Source of the DNA: Nocardioides pocheonensis
GTDB taxonomy: Bacteria; Actinomycetota; Actinomycetes; Propionibacteriales; Nocardioidaceae
Reading direction: 5' to 3'
DNA length: 64,000 bases
NCBI RefSeq assembly: GCF_003725535.1
Contig: NZ_RJSF01000049.1
Coordinates: forward strand, 1-64,000
Positions 1-13,007 of this stretch are shown piece by piece; position 1 is the stretch's first letter, and every line of letters starts with the position of its first letter. The position numbers were made by a program, and so were the translations under genes. The notes beneath the pieces were generated by a model. The model ran no database searches, had not been told where the DNA came from, and saw only the letters and a list, made by a program, of their open reading frames with translations.

Positions 1-327
1 GGTGCTGACTGGCCGTCGGCGATCACGGTGACCGCTCCGCTGTTCGACAGCCGGCCGAACCTGACCAAGAACTCCAACGGTCAGGACTACGGCGCCTACA
101 AGAGCGACGAGTTCAACGGGCTCGTCGACCAGGCGCAGAACGCGACCGACCTCGACCAGCAGACGCAGTTCCTGCAGCAGGCCGACAAGGTCCTGGCCAA
201 GGACGTCGCCTACATCCCGGTGGACACGGCGATCTTCTACTTCCTGCACGGTTCGGGAGTGAAGAACTACATGAACACCGCTGCTTCGAACGGGTTCCCG
301 GACCTCGGTCCGATCTCGGTGAAGTAG
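1..327 (+). CDS. ABC transporter substrate-binding protein, family 5 (C-terminal part)
   Basis: The reading frame is open from the first base of the window and stops at 325-327, so only the last 108 residues are present. They contain the closing segment typical of extracytoplasmic dipeptide/oligopeptide-binding proteins (SBP family 5): a helix with QQADKVLAKDVAYIPV followed by a short aromatic strand and a final loop. A permease and two ATPase genes of the same transporter class follow, so it most likely captures a peptide or similar solute outside the membrane. The substrate cannot be told from this fragment. The GTG at 28 is internal, not the start. Confidence 0.85.
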   Translation, partial: GADWPSAITVTAPLFDSRPNLTKNSNGQDYGAYKSDEFNGLVDQAQNATDLDQQTQFLQQADKVLAKDVAYIPVDTAIFYFLHGSGVKNYMNTAASNGFPDLGPISVK

Positions 328-353
328 CCGGATCGCAGCACTCGGTGAAAGAT

Positions 354-387
354 TGCTGGGTGGGCGGCGTGAGCCGCCCACCCAGCA
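354..387 (+). terminator. Hairpin after the binding-protein gene
   Basis: A perfect 15-bp inverted repeat (354-368 with 373-387) closes on a GTGA tetraloop. No T-run follows. It lies 27 bases after the binding-protein stop and about 105 bases before the permease start. It may terminate the transcript, or it may stabilise the upstream mRNA so that the binding protein is made in excess over the membrane parts, as is known for other ABC operons. Confidence 0.7.
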
Positions 388-492
388 CTGTCACGAGACG
401 GCCGGACCCCGGCCCGCCACACATCCGATCCACGGACCCGCGTCCGCCCCAGCCCCGGCCAGCGGCCCACAGGCCTTCAAGGTGGTTGTTGA

Positions 493-1509
493 ATGTTCGC
501 CTACATCGTCCGGCGCCTGTTCGCCGGCGTGATCATGCTCGTGGCGATGAGCATGATGACCTTCGTCCTCTTCTTCGCCTCGCCGATCGACCCGGCGCGG
601 TTCGCCTGCGGCAAGATCTGCTCCCCGCAGCAGATCGCCCAGGTCCGCAAGGGTCTCGGCTTCGACCGACCCGTCTGGGAGCAGTGGAAGGACTTCGCGG
701 TCGGCGTGGTCAAGGGCCGTGACTACCCGGCGGACAAGTCGCTGCAGAAGTCCGCTCCGAACCTCGTCGCCCACTGTGCGGCTCCCTGCCTGGGCTACTC
801 CAACGTCAACGTGACCACGGTGAGGGACGAGTTCAAGACCCGAATACCGGTCTCGTTCTCCCTGGCGATCATGGCCTTCATCATGTGGATCGTCGGTGGT
901 GTCGGGCTCGGGGTGATCGCCGCCCTGACGAAGGGCTCCATCATCGACCGCAGCGTGGTCGGGGTCAGTCTGGTCTTCTTCGCGTTCCCGACGTTCTTCG
1001 TCGGCCTGTTCCTGTTGAAGTTCCTGGCGATCAAGTGGGGGATCTTCCCCGTGCCCAACTACGTCAGCATCGCCAACGGCGGAGTGTGGAACTGGCTGGT
1101 CAACCTGGTCCTTCCCGGCCTCACGCTCGCGCTGTTCTACATGGCCGGCTACGTCCGGATGTCCCGCGCGTTCGTGCTGGAGTCCATGGGTGAGGACTAC
1201 CTGCGGACCGCCAAGGCAAAGGGCCTTGCGCCGCGCAAGATCCTGTTCAAGCACACGATGCGGGCAGCGCTGACGCCGCTGGTGACGATGGCCGGTCTCG
1301 ACCTGGCGGGTCTACTCGGCGGGGCGATCATCACCGAGCGTGTGTTCAACTACAACGGCCTCGGCAAGCTGGCGGTCGACTCGATCGCGGTCTACGACCT
1401 GCCCACGATCGTCGGGCTCGTGCTGCTGCTCGGATCGTTCGTGATCGTGGCCAACATCGTCGTCGACATTCTCTACGCCTTCATCGACCCGCGGGTCCGG
1501 GTCGGCTAG
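493..1509 (+). CDS. Dipeptide/oligopeptide ABC transporter permease, DppB type
   Basis: The protein has 338 residues. A long N-terminal membrane helix (about residues 9-29) is followed by a soluble loop and five more hydrophobic segments (near 118-140, 152-175, 200-225, 263-285 and 305-330), the layout of DppB/OppB permeases. The cytoplasmic EAA-type coupling loop (GEDYLRTAKAKGLAPRKILF) lies near residues 232-252 and should contact the ATPases encoded next. It is the only permease between the binding protein and the ATPase genes; the usual DppC partner is not in the window. The ATG at 493 fits the family's N-terminus. Confidence 0.9.
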   Translation: MFAYIVRRLFAGVIMLVAMSMMTFVLFFASPIDPARFACGKICSPQQIAQVRKGLGFDRPVWEQWKDFAVGVVKGRDYPADKSLQKSAPNLVAHCAAPCLGYSNVNVTTVRDEFKTRIPVSFSLAIMAFIMWIVGGVGLGVIAALTKGSIIDRSVVGVSLVFFAFPTFFVGLFLLKFLAIKWGIFPVPNYVSIANGGVWNWLVNLVLPGLTLALFYMAGYVRMSRAFVLESMGEDYLRTAKAKGLAPRKILFKHTMRAALTPLVTMAGLDLAGLLGGAIITERVFNYNGLGKLAVDSIAVYDLPTIVGLVLLLGSFVIVANIVVDILYAFIDPRVRVG

Positions 1510-1519
1510 GAAGGACACC

Positions 1520-2566
1520 ATGAGCTTCCTCTCCGTGCGCGACCTGGTCGTGCACTTCCCGACCGTGGACGGCGTGGTCAAGGCCACCGAGGGCCTGTCC
1601 TACGAGCTGGACCGCGGCAAGACGCTCGGCATCGTCGGCGAGTCCGGCTCGGGCAAGTCGGTCTCCAGCTCGGCGATCCTCGGGCTCCACCGCGGCACCA
1701 ACGCGCAGGTGAGCGGCGAGATCTTCCTCGACGGGGTCGACCTGCTCAAGATCAACGACGAGTCGATCCGGCGCAAGCGGGGTCGCGAGGTCTCGATGAT
1801 CTTCCAGGATCCGCTCTCGGCGATGCACCCGTACTACACGGTGGGCAACCAGATCATGGAGGCCTACCGGATCCACCACGACGTCAGCAAGAAGCAGGCC
1901 CGGGCGCGCACCATCGAGATGCTCGAGCGGGTCGGCATCCCGCAGCCGGACCGCCGGGTGGACGACTACCCGCACCAGTTCTCGGGCGGCATGCGCCAGC
2001 GCGCGATGATCGCGATGGCGCTGATCAACGACCCCGGCCTGCTGATCGCCGACGAGCCGACGACGGCGCTCGACGTGACCGTGCAGGCGCAGATCCTGGA
2101 CCTCCTCCAGGACCTGCAGCGCGAGTTCAACTCGGCGATCATCATCATCACCCACGACCTGGGCGTCGTCGCGGAGATGGCGGACGACGTGCTGGTGATG
2201 TACGCCGGGCGAGCGGTGGAGTACGGCCCCACCAAGGAGATCCTGGTCCACCCGGAGATGCCGTACACCTGGGGCCTGCTCTCCAGCGTGCCTGACGTCG
2301 TCGGCGACACCGACGCGAAGCTGATCCCGATCCGCGGCAACCCGCCGAGCCTGCTCAGCCCGCCTCCGGGCTGCGCGTTCCACACCCGGTGCGACCACCG
2401 CGACAAGGTGCCGGGCGACCTCTGCCGCACCACGGTGCCCGAGCTCACGCCGGCGCGGGCGGGCGGCAACCACACCAAGCGGTGCCACCTGGCGAACCCG
2501 GACGAGGTCTACGCGACCGAGGTGCTGCCGGAGATCGCCCCCGAGACGCTCGAGGAGCAGGGATGA
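1520..2566 (+). CDS. Dipeptide/oligopeptide ABC transporter ATPase, DppD type
   Basis: A 348-residue cytoplasmic ATPase that powers the permease. Walker A GESGSGKS is near residue 40, the signature FSGGMRQR near 154, and Walker [14 protein letters not shown] near 174, followed by an H-loop histidine (ITHDLG). The C-terminus has the extra oligopeptide-transporter domain with a Cys-containing FHTRCDHRD motif. It starts 11 bases after the permease, preceded by AGGAAGGA, and its stop overlaps the start of the second ATPase by ATGA, which implies translational coupling. Confidence 0.93.
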   Translation: MSFLSVRDLVVHFPTVDGVVKATEGLSYELDRGKTLGIVGESGSGKSVSSSAILGLHRGTNAQVSGEIFLDGVDLLKINDESIRRKRGREVSMIFQDPLSAMHPYYTVGNQIMEAYRIHHDVSKKQARARTIEMLERVGIPQPDRRVDDYPHQFSGGMRQRAMIAMALINDPGLLIADEPTTALDVTVQAQILDLLQDLQREFNSAIIIITHDLGVVAEMADDVLVMYAGRAVEYGPTKEILVHPEMPYTWGLLSSVPDVVGDTDAKLIPIRGNPPSLLSPPPGCAFHTRCDHRDKVPGDLCRTTVPELTPARAGGNHTKRCHLANPDEVYATEVLPEIAPETLEEQG

Positions 2567-3786
2567 CCGAGATGGACCCGGCGGTGGGCGCGCCCGTGGC
2601 CGAGCCCGCGCTGGCCGAGCATCACGCGGCGTCGCGGCGCAACCCCGATGCCCAGCAGGTGCTGAGCGTGGAGAACCTGCGCATGTACTTCCCGGTGAAG
2701 ACCAGTGGGATCATCCGGCGCACGGTCGGGCACGTCCAGGCCGTCGACGGGGTGTCGTTCCAGGTGCCTGCCGGCGGCTCGCTCGGACTCGTGGGGGAGT
2801 CCGGCTGCGGCAAGTCGACGACCGGGCGGCTGATCACGCGACTCCTGCGGCCGACCGGCGGCCGGATCGACTTCGACGGGCGGGACATCGCCCAGCTGAG
2901 CCAGCGCGAGCTGCTGCCGCTGCGGCGGGAGATCCAGATGATCTTCCAGGACCCGGCGACGTCGTTGAACCCGCGGCACACCGTGGGTGCGATCGTTGGA
3001 GCTCCGCTGCAGATCCACAAGGTGCTGCCCAAGGACAAGATCATCCCGCGGGTGCAGGAGCTCCTCGAGATCGTCGGCCTGAACCCTGAGCACTACAACC
3101 GCTACCCGCACGAGTTCTCCGGTGGCCAGCGGCAGCGGATCGGGATCGCCCGGGCGCTCACGCTCCAGCCGAAGCTCCTGGTCGCCGACGAGCCGGTCTC
3201 GGCACTCGACGTGTCGATCCAGGCGCAGGTGATCAACCTGCTCCAGGACGTCCAGAACGAGTTCGGGATCGGGTTCCTGTTCATCGCCCACGACCTCGCG
3301 GTGGTCCGGCACTTCTGCCCCGAGGTGGCGGTGATGTACCTCGGCAAGATCGTCGAGATCGCCGACCGGGAGACGTTGTACCTGCGACCGCACCACCCCT
3401 ACACGCAGGCCCTGCTGTCGGCCGTCCCGGACGTCAAGCAGGCGGCCATCGGCGGTCGGCGCGAGCGGATCCGGCTGGAGGGCGACGTCCCCAGCCCGAT
3501 CCTGCCGCCGTCGGGCTGCCGGTTCCGCACCCGCTGCGCGATCGCCCAGGAGATCTGCGCGAAGGTCGAGCCGCCGTTGCTCCAGATCGCTCCGCGCCAC
3601 AAGGTCGCCTGTCACTTCGCCGGCGAGCTGGGGCACGCGCCGAAGGAGCCGGTGACGATGAAGGTCTGCGGGGTCGACGCGCACGGCGCGCCGGTTCCCG
3701 GCGAGGTTCCCGACGTCCAGCTCAACGAGCCGGGCTTCTCGGACCGCTGGATGGACCTGAAGACCGGCCAGCTCACGGGCGCGTGA
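2563..3786 (+). CDS. Dipeptide/oligopeptide ABC transporter ATPase, DppF type
   Basis: A 407-residue second ATPase of the transporter, expected to pair with the preceding one as a heterodimer. Walker A GESGCGKST is near residue 78, the signature FSGGQRQRIGIARAL and Walker B LLVADEPVSALDV follow, and the C-terminal oligopeptide domain carries FRTRCAIAQEIC. The frame is open further upstream (to 2389), but the ATG at 2563 is chosen because it overlaps the previous stop by four bases. The N-terminal stretch before the ABC domain (about 30 residues) and the C-terminal tail of about 50 residues are longer than usual. Confidence 0.92.
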   Translation: MTEMDPAVGAPVAEPALAEHHAASRRNPDAQQVLSVENLRMYFPVKTSGIIRRTVGHVQAVDGVSFQVPAGGSLGLVGESGCGKSTTGRLITRLLRPTGGRIDFDGRDIAQLSQRELLPLRREIQMIFQDPATSLNPRHTVGAIVGAPLQIHKVLPKDKIIPRVQELLEIVGLNPEHYNRYPHEFSGGQRQRIGIARALTLQPKLLVADEPVSALDVSIQAQVINLLQDVQNEFGIGFLFIAHDLAVVRHFCPEVAVMYLGKIVEIADRETLYLRPHHPYTQALLSAVPDVKQAAIGGRRERIRLEGDVPSPILPPSGCRFRTRCAIAQEICAKVEPPLLQIAPRHKVACHFAGELGHAPKEPVTMKVCGVDAHGAPVPGEVPDVQLNEPGFSDRWMDLKTGQLTGA

Positions 3787-4658
3787 GCGCCGCGGTCGAG
3801 GAGCTCACGGTCGTCCTGCGCGACGGCCGGGAGCTCGCCGCGGCGGTGTCGGGCCCGGCCGGCGGCGTACCCCTGCTCTACCACCACGGCACCCCCGGGT
3901 GCCTCCTGCAGTCCGCCGGGAACCGCGAGGCGTGCGTCGAGCGGGGGCTCCGGTTGCTCACCTACTCACGCGCAGGGGCGGCCGGCTCCAGCCGGCGGCC
4001 GGGCCGCAGCGTGGCGGACGTGGCTGCCGACATGGAGGACCTGCTCGACGCCGTGGGTGCCGACCGGTGCATCGTCGCCGGGAAGTCCGGCGGGGGACCG
4101 CACGCGCTGGCGACCGCCGCGCTGCTCCCGGACCGGGTGGCAGCGGTGATCAGCATCGCCGGGTGCCGCCCCTACGGCGACGGGTTCCTCGACGGCATGG
4201 GCGCCGACAACATCGAGGAGTTCAACCTCGCGCTGCAGGGCGAGGAGGCGCTGCGCCCGTTCGTGCTCAAGCACCGCGAGGCGCTCAAGGACGCCGACGC
4301 GCAGGAGCTCGTCGCCGACCTGGCCACGTTGCTGCCCGAGGTCGACCGCCAGGTGCTGACCAGCGACGTCGGCGCAGACACCGTGGCCGGCCTGATCGGC
4401 GGCGTGCAGGTGCCCGACGCCTGGATCGACGACGACCTCGCCTTCACCCGGGACTGGGGCTTCGACCTGGGCGCGATGACCGTCCCGACGTACGTGTGGC
4501 AGGGCAGCGAGGACCGGATGGTGCCCTTCCACCACGGCCAGTGGCTCGCCGAGCACGTGCCCGGTGCAGTGGCCCACCTCGAGGAGGGCGAGGGCCACTT
4601 CTCCCTCGCCGTCGGCGCCCTGGGGCGCATGCTCGACGAGGCCGTGCGGCACCTCTGA
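3783..4658 (+). CDS. Alpha/beta-fold hydrolase
   Basis: A 291-residue protein of the alpha/beta hydrolase fold. The oxyanion-hole strand is YHHGTPG near residue 33. The nucleophile elbow GKSGG places Ser102 as nucleophile, with Asp244 (in GSEDRM) and His272 (in EGHFSL) completing the triad. The substrate is unknown; GKSGG elbows occur in proline-iminopeptidase-like and esterase-like members. The GTG start overlaps the ATPase stop (GTGA), so the gene is translated with the transporter operon and may process an imported compound; that link is an inference from position. Confidence 0.85.
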   Translation: MSAAVEELTVVLRDGRELAAAVSGPAGGVPLLYHHGTPGCLLQSAGNREACVERGLRLLTYSRAGAAGSSRRPGRSVADVAADMEDLLDAVGADRCIVAGKSGGGPHALATAALLPDRVAAVISIAGCRPYGDGFLDGMGADNIEEFNLALQGEEALRPFVLKHREALKDADAQELVADLATLLPEVDRQVLTSDVGADTVAGLIGGVQVPDAWIDDDLAFTRDWGFDLGAMTVPTYVWQGSEDRMVPFHHGQWLAEHVPGAVAHLEEGEGHFSLAVGALGRMLDEAVRHL

Positions 4659-4700
4659 GCCGGTTCCCACGTCGTGGCCGCTGCCTTCTCGCCCACTCCG

Positions 4701-4706
4701 TAGGCT
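4701..4706 (+). promoter_or_regulatory. Probable -10 box of a leaderless rarA transcript
   Basis: TAGGCT lies 12 bases before the GTG start of rarA, so transcription would begin at or next to the start codon. No convincing -35 box is seen. The same box at the same distance precedes hisE, and TAGATT does so before the DUF222/HNH gene. Confidence 0.5.
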
Positions 4707-4712
4707 GACCGC

Positions 4713-6095
<1,383 letters not shown>

Positions 6096-6106
6096 GGTCA
6101 GCAGCC

Positions 6107-6658
6107 ATGGAGAGCCAGGTCCTCGTCGCAGCCCTTGCGGCCGGCGCCGGAGCGGCTGTGACGCTGCTGCTGGTGACGGTCGTGCTGGTGACCACCCGCC
6201 CGCGGCGGTCGCACGCCGACCTCGAGGCGATGCTCGCCGCAGCGCAGCAGGAGGCCGACGACCTCCGGCACCGCCTCGACGAGCTCACCGAGCCCCCGGT
6301 CGTGCCCGCGCGCGACGACCGAGCCCCGGAACCGGCGTCGTTCGTGATCACCCACGTGGGCGAGGACGCCGGTGACCCCGACCCGGCACTCGAGGCACTC
6401 GCCGTCCCCGACCGGCTGGTGCTCAGTGCCACGCTGGGCGAGCCGCTCGTCAAGGTGGCCGCCTTCTCCCACGGCCTGCGCCGCGCCCTCTCGGCCGAGT
6501 CGCGCAACCGGATCTGGTTCGAGATGCGCCGTGAGGTGCGCGCCTCGCGCCGGCGCCGCCGCCAGCTGCGCAAGCGCCTCGAGCGGGAGTACCGCGCCCA
6601 CCTGCGCTCCGCCGACGACCTGGCCGTCGAGGGCTTCGCCGTGGAGAACCGGGCGTGA
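6107..6658 (+). CDS. Membrane-anchored protein of unknown function
   Basis: A 183-residue protein that I do not recognise. It has one N-terminal membrane helix (about residues 6-29, rich in Ala, Val and Leu), then a short predicted coiled-coil (LEAMLAAAQQEADDLRHRLDEL), an acidic linker and a very basic C-terminal region with a run RRRRRQLRKRLEREYR. It resembles the small membrane-anchored proteins often found just before alaS in actinobacteria. The frame is open far upstream through rarA, but the ATG at 6107, 11 bases after the rarA stop, gives the membrane helix at the very start. Its stop overlaps the next gene. Confidence 0.8.
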   Translation: MESQVLVAALAAGAGAAVTLLLVTVVLVTTRPRRSHADLEAMLAAAQQEADDLRHRLDELTEPPVVPARDDRAPEPASFVITHVGEDAGDPDPALEALAVPDRLVLSATLGEPLVKVAAFSHGLRRALSAESRNRIWFEMRREVRASRRRRRQLRKRLEREYRAHLRSADDLAVEGFAVENRA

Positions 6659-6950
6659 GGCGCGGGTTCTGGTTCGTCGCGGGTGCGGGCGCCGGCGTGT
6701 ACGTGATGGTCCGCGCGCGCCGCGCGGCCGAGACCTTCACGCCCGACGGATTCCGTGACCGGATAGCAGGGCTGGGCGTCGGTGCCCACCTGTTCGCGGA
6801 CGAGGTCCGCGCAGGCATGACCGAGCGCGAAACCGAGTTGCGGCAACGACTCGGGCTGGCGCTTGATGGACCACTCGAGCTGGCGAGCCCGGAGCCGCAT
6901 GCGCCCCTGGCTCGCACGTCGACCACCGAGAGCATGGAAGGCACGCACTG

Positions 6951-6951
<1 letters not shown>
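6655..6951 (+). CDS. Small protein, DUF6167-like, upstream of alaS
   Basis: A 98-residue protein whose N-terminus ([25 protein letters not shown]) forms one membrane helix followed by basic residues. It then has a short amphipathic region and a polar tail. It matches the DUF6167 type commonly encoded immediately before alaS in actinobacteria; the function is unknown. The GTG start overlaps the preceding stop by four bases, and its TGA overlaps the alaS ATG by one base, so the three genes are probably translated together. Confidence 0.75.
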
Positions 6952-9617
<2,666 letters not shown>

Positions 9618-9629
9618 GGGGCTGGGCTC

Positions 9630-10100
9630 GTGGTCGGTGGCGGCTCCCCGATCGGCGTACGCCTGGGCATCGACCCCGGCGACGCCCGGATCGGGGTCGC
9701 CAGCTGCGATCCGCACGGCATCCTGGCGACCCCGGTGGAGACCGTGCCCCGGGGCGACGGCGACCTGGACCGGATCGTCGCGCTCGCCGACGAGCTGGGC
9801 GCCGAGCTGGTCTACGTCGGTCTCCCGCGCTCGCTGAGCGGGGGTGAGGGACCGGCGGCCGGTAAGGTGCGAGGGTTCGCCCAGGAGCTCGCTGCCCGGC
9901 TCGCGCCGCGGGAGCTGCGCCTGGTGGACGAGCGGCTCAGCACGGTCACGGCCGAAGCTGTGCTGCGCGATCGGGGGAAGAAGGGCAGGAAGCGGCGTGC
10001 CGTGGTCGACCAGGCCGCAGCCGTGGTGATCCTGCAGGGAGCGATCGACACCGAGCGGACCACCGGTACTCCGGCGGGCGAGCTGGTGCACCCGATCTGA
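9630..10100 (+). CDS. ruvX: Putative pre-16S rRNA nuclease / Holliday junction resolvase-like protein
   Basis: A 156-residue RNase-H-fold protein of the YqgF/RuvX family, thought to trim the 5' end of 16S rRNA. The acidic active-site strands are seen as GIDPGDARIG near residue 13, VYVGLPRSL near 60, DERLST near 105 and DQAAAVVILQ near 130. It follows alaS by 12 bases, the usual actinobacterial order alaS-ruvX-mltG-aroE. The GTG at 9630 is preceded by GAGGGG, partly within the alaS stop region. Confidence 0.92.
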   Translation: MVGGGSPIGVRLGIDPGDARIGVASCDPHGILATPVETVPRGDGDLDRIVALADELGAELVYVGLPRSLSGGEGPAAGKVRGFAQELAARLAPRELRLVDERLSTVTAEAVLRDRGKKGRKRRAVVDQAAAVVILQGAIDTERTTGTPAGELVHPI

Positions 10101-10120
10101 CGGACGACCAAAGGAACAGC

Positions 10121-11311
10121 GTGAGCAACCTCGGCATCGGCTTCGAACCGGAGGAGCACGAGCCCTCGACGACGCCTGTCGAGGACCACCCGCGTCCCAG
10201 CCGCGCGGCGAGCCGCAGCCGTGGTCGGCGGGCGGAGCGCAGGCGCGGCGGGCGGATGCACAGCTGCCTGCCCGTGCTCGTCATCCTCGTCGTGGTGGCC
10301 GTGGGGGCGTGGTTCGGCGGCGGCTGGGCCGTGGACAAGGTCAGGCAGGTGATGGGAGAGAACCCCGACTACGCCGGTCCCGGCTCCGGTGCCGTGAGCT
10401 TCGAGGTGCACCAGGGAGACACCGCCGTGCTCATCGGCCGCAACCTGAAGGCCGCGGGCGTGGTGAAGTCGGTCGGGGCGTTCACGGACGCCGCCCGCAC
10501 GGACTCCCGCTCCCGAGGGATCCAGGTCGGCTTCTACCAGCTGAAGAAGCAGATGAAGGCGGCCGACGCCCTGGCCGTGCTGGTGAACCCGAAGAACCTG
10601 GTCCAGGCCCGCGTCACGATTCCGGAGGGCTACCGGATCAAGGACATCACGAAGGCGATCGTCGACAAGACCGACATCACCGCGGTGCAGGTGCAGACCG
10701 CGCTCAAGGACACCAAGGCGCTCGGGCTCCCGCCCGAGGCGAAGGGCAACCCCGAGGGCTACCTGTTCCCCGCGACGTACTCCGTCGTGCCGGGCGAGAC
10801 CGCGGCGCAGCTGCTCGGTCAGATGGTGGCCAAGACCGTGGCGGTCGAGAAGCAGCTCGACATCGCGGCGAAGGCGCAGGCGCTCGGTCTCACCCCGGAG
10901 CAGATCCTGACGGTCGCGAGCATCCTCGAGTACGAAGGCAGTCGCGACCAGGACTACCCGAAGATCGCCCGCGCCATCTACAACCGGCTGGACAAGGGCA
11001 TGGCGCTCCAGTCGGACGCGACCGTCGCCTACGCGAACAACCTGTCCGGCACCGTGTGGACGACCCAGGCGCAGCGGGACAACCCGTCGCCGTACAACAC
11101 CTACGTGCACACCGGACTGCCGCCGGGGCCGATCGGGTCACCGGGGGAGAAGACGATCGAGGCGGCGCTCAACCCGGCCGACGGCCCGTGGCTCTACTGG
11201 CTCGTGGTCAACCTGAAGACCGGTGAGACCAAGTTCAACACCACGCTCGAGGGGCACAACCAGGACAAGGCACTGCTCGACAAGTACTGCCAGACCTCGG
11301 ACGCCTGCTGA
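10121..11311 (+). CDS. mltG: Endolytic murein transglycosylase MltG
   Basis: A 396-residue cell-wall enzyme that cleaves nascent peptidoglycan strands. A basic cytoplasmic N-terminus (residues 24-46, many Arg) precedes a single membrane helix at about 49-67. The extracellular part has a LysM-like subdomain and the YceG catalytic domain; ASILEYEGS near residue 266 carries the expected catalytic Glu, followed by IARAIYNRL and LQSDATVAYA. The GTG start at 10121 has a clear AAAGGAA ribosome site. The gene lies between ruvX and aroE, as in many actinobacteria. Confidence 0.94.
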   Translation: MSNLGIGFEPEEHEPSTTPVEDHPRPSRAASRSRGRRAERRRGGRMHSCLPVLVILVVVAVGAWFGGGWAVDKVRQVMGENPDYAGPGSGAVSFEVHQGDTAVLIGRNLKAAGVVKSVGAFTDAARTDSRSRGIQVGFYQLKKQMKAADALAVLVNPKNLVQARVTIPEGYRIKDITKAIVDKTDITAVQVQTALKDTKALGLPPEAKGNPEGYLFPATYSVVPGETAAQLLGQMVAKTVAVEKQLDIAAKAQALGLTPEQILTVASILEYEGSRDQDYPKIARAIYNRLDKGMALQSDATVAYANNLSGTVWTTQAQRDNPSPYNTYVHTGLPPGPIGSPGEKTIEAALNPADGPWLYWLVVNLKTGETKFNTTLEGHNQDKALLDKYCQTSDAC

Positions 11312-11314
11312 GCG

Positions 11315-12181
11315 ATGGGCATCGACGTCTCCGGTGGCTCCGTGGCGCGGCGCTGCGCCGTCCTCGGCTCCCCGATCGCGCACTCCCTGTCGCCGGTGCT
11401 GCACCGCGCGGCGTACGCCGAGCTCGGCCTCGACTGGAGCTACGAGGCGATCGAGGTGGACGGGCCGCGGCTCGAGTTGTTCCTGGCCGGTCTCGACGCG
11501 ACCTGGCGCGGTCTCTCGCTCACCATGCCGCTCAAGCGCACCGTGATGCCGCTGCTCGACGAGGCCGACTCCTGGGCGGTGGTGTCCGGCGGTGCCAACA
11601 CGGTCGTGCTCGAGGCCGGCCGGTTGCTGGGCCACAACACCGACGTGCCGGGCGCGGTCGCCGCCCTCGCGGAGGTGGAGGTCCCCGACCTGCGCCGTGC
11701 CGTCGTGCTCGGAGGCGGCGCCACCGCTGCCTCGGTGCTGCTCGCGCTCTCCGAGCTCGGCTGCCAGGAGGCACGCCTGCTCGTGCGCAACCCGGCTCGC
11801 GCCGTGGAGACCCTGGCGGCGCTCGACCGCCACGGTCGCGGGCCCGGTATCTGGGTCGGCCGGCTGACCGACCCGCTCGAGCCGGCCGACGTCGTGGTCT
11901 CGACGATCCCTGCCGAGGCGCAGACCCCCGCGCTGGCGGCGGCCGCGGCTGCGGCGCGCGTGGTCTTCGACGTGCTCTACGACCCCTGGCCGACGCCGCT
12001 CGCCGCGGCCGCTGCTGCGCACGGGGCCGTCGTCGTCGGTGGCCTCGACCTCCTCGTCCACCAGGCCGCCCTCCAGGTGCGCCTGATGACAGGTCGTGAG
12101 GCACCTCTTGACGTGATGCGCGCCGCGGGCGAGAGTGCGCTCGCCGCACGGCCCACCGACGGCGCCGGGGACCGGTCGTGA
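11315..12181 (+). CDS. aroE: Shikimate dehydrogenase
   Basis: A 288-residue enzyme that reduces 3-dehydroshikimate to shikimate with NADPH. The substrate-binding SLSP (GSPIAHSLSPVLH, about residue 22), the catalytic-lysine segment SLTMPLKR near 70, GGANTV near 93 and the catalytic Asp in GHNTD near 110 are all present, followed by a Rossmann loop GGGATA. It starts three bases after mltG and overlaps the next gene by four bases. Confidence 0.93.
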   Translation: MGIDVSGGSVARRCAVLGSPIAHSLSPVLHRAAYAELGLDWSYEAIEVDGPRLELFLAGLDATWRGLSLTMPLKRTVMPLLDEADSWAVVSGGANTVVLEAGRLLGHNTDVPGAVAALAEVEVPDLRRAVVLGGGATAASVLLALSELGCQEARLLVRNPARAVETLAALDRHGRGPGIWVGRLTDPLEPADVVVSTIPAEAQTPALAAAAAAARVVFDVLYDPWPTPLAAAAAAHGAVVVGGLDLLVHQAALQVRLMTGREAPLDVMRAAGESALAARPTDGAGDRS

Positions 12182-12933
12182 GCTGGGAGTCCGGCTATCC
12201 CGCCGCGGCCCTCCTGGGCCTGCTGGTCGGCGCGCTGAGCGGCTGGTGGTGTCCGCAGCTGATCGCGCGCATCCCCGAGCCGGAACCCGAGCCCGTCGAC
12301 GAGGAGCCCGGTGAGACCGACGTGCGCTCGACGCTCCCGCCACCGCCCCCGAAGGAGACGTACGTCCACATCGCCGGCCTCCCGGGCCTGGCGCAGCGGA
12401 CTGCCGCCGCGTCCGCCCTGGTCGGCGGCGTCCTCGGGGCGAGCGTCGGGTGGTCGTGGTCTTTGCTCTTCCTGCTGCCGCTGGCGCCGATCGGGGTGGC
12501 GCTCACGGTCATCGACTGGCGGACCACGCTGCTGCCGACCCGCTTGATCGCACCGACGTACGCCGTGACGCTGGTCGGCGTCGCCCTGGCGGCTGTGGCG
12601 GAGGGTGACCTGGACGTGGCGCTGCACGCGTTGATCGGGTGGGCGGTCATGGGCGGGATCTTCTTCGTGCTGTGGTTCATCTACCCCCGCGGGCTCGGCT
12701 ACGGCGACGTCCGGCTCTCCGGGATCCTCGGCCTCGCCCTCGGTGCGCTCGGCTGGGGCGAGCTGGCCACCGGGATCTACGGGGCCTTCCTCCTCGGCGG
12801 TGTCGGCGGCGCTCTGCTCAGCCTGCTGCGGATCGTCAACCGCAAGCGGTTCCCGTTCGGTCCGTTCATGCTCGTCGCGGCCGTGCTCGCGGTCGCGGTC
12901 GGTCCGTGGGTCGCCGACCGGTTCGGCTACTGA
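12178..12933 (+). CDS. Prepilin peptidase (A24 family), reduced form
   Basis: A 251-residue polytopic membrane protein. The two catalytic aspartates of the A24 aspartyl proteases appear as VIDWRTTLLPTRLI and GLGYGDVRLSGILG, in the right order and with helices between. The N-terminal methylase domain of full PilD enzymes, with its paired CxxC motifs, is absent; instead there is one helix and a proline/acidic linker (residues 32-60). No pilin or secretion genes are near, so the substrate is elsewhere. GTG start overlaps aroE (GTGA). A lone peptidase in the aro cluster is seen in other actinobacteria. Confidence 0.88.
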   Translation: MSWESGYPAAALLGLLVGALSGWWCPQLIARIPEPEPEPVDEEPGETDVRSTLPPPPPKETYVHIAGLPGLAQRTAAASALVGGVLGASVGWSWSLLFLLPLAPIGVALTVIDWRTTLLPTRLIAPTYAVTLVGVALAAVAEGDLDVALHALIGWAVMGGIFFVLWFIYPRGLGYGDVRLSGILGLALGALGWGELATGIYGAFLLGGVGGALLSLLRIVNRKRFPFGPFMLVAAVLAVAVGPWVADRFGY

Positions 12934-12995
12934 CCGGAGCCTCGCGCCGGGTCTCGCTCCCGGAGCCGCGCCGCGGGCCACCCCGGCCCGCGTGA

Positions 12996-13001
12996 AAGAC
13001 T
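12996..13001 (+). promoter_or_regulatory. Possible -10 box of a leaderless aroC transcript
   Basis: AAGACT sits 12 bases before the aroC ATG, the same spacing as better matches before rarA, hisE and the DUF222/HNH gene. The first base deviates from the TANNNT consensus and no -35 box is evident. The 74-base gap before aroC is the largest in the aro block, so a promoter here is plausible. Confidence 0.3.
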
Positions 13002-13007
13002 TGCGCC

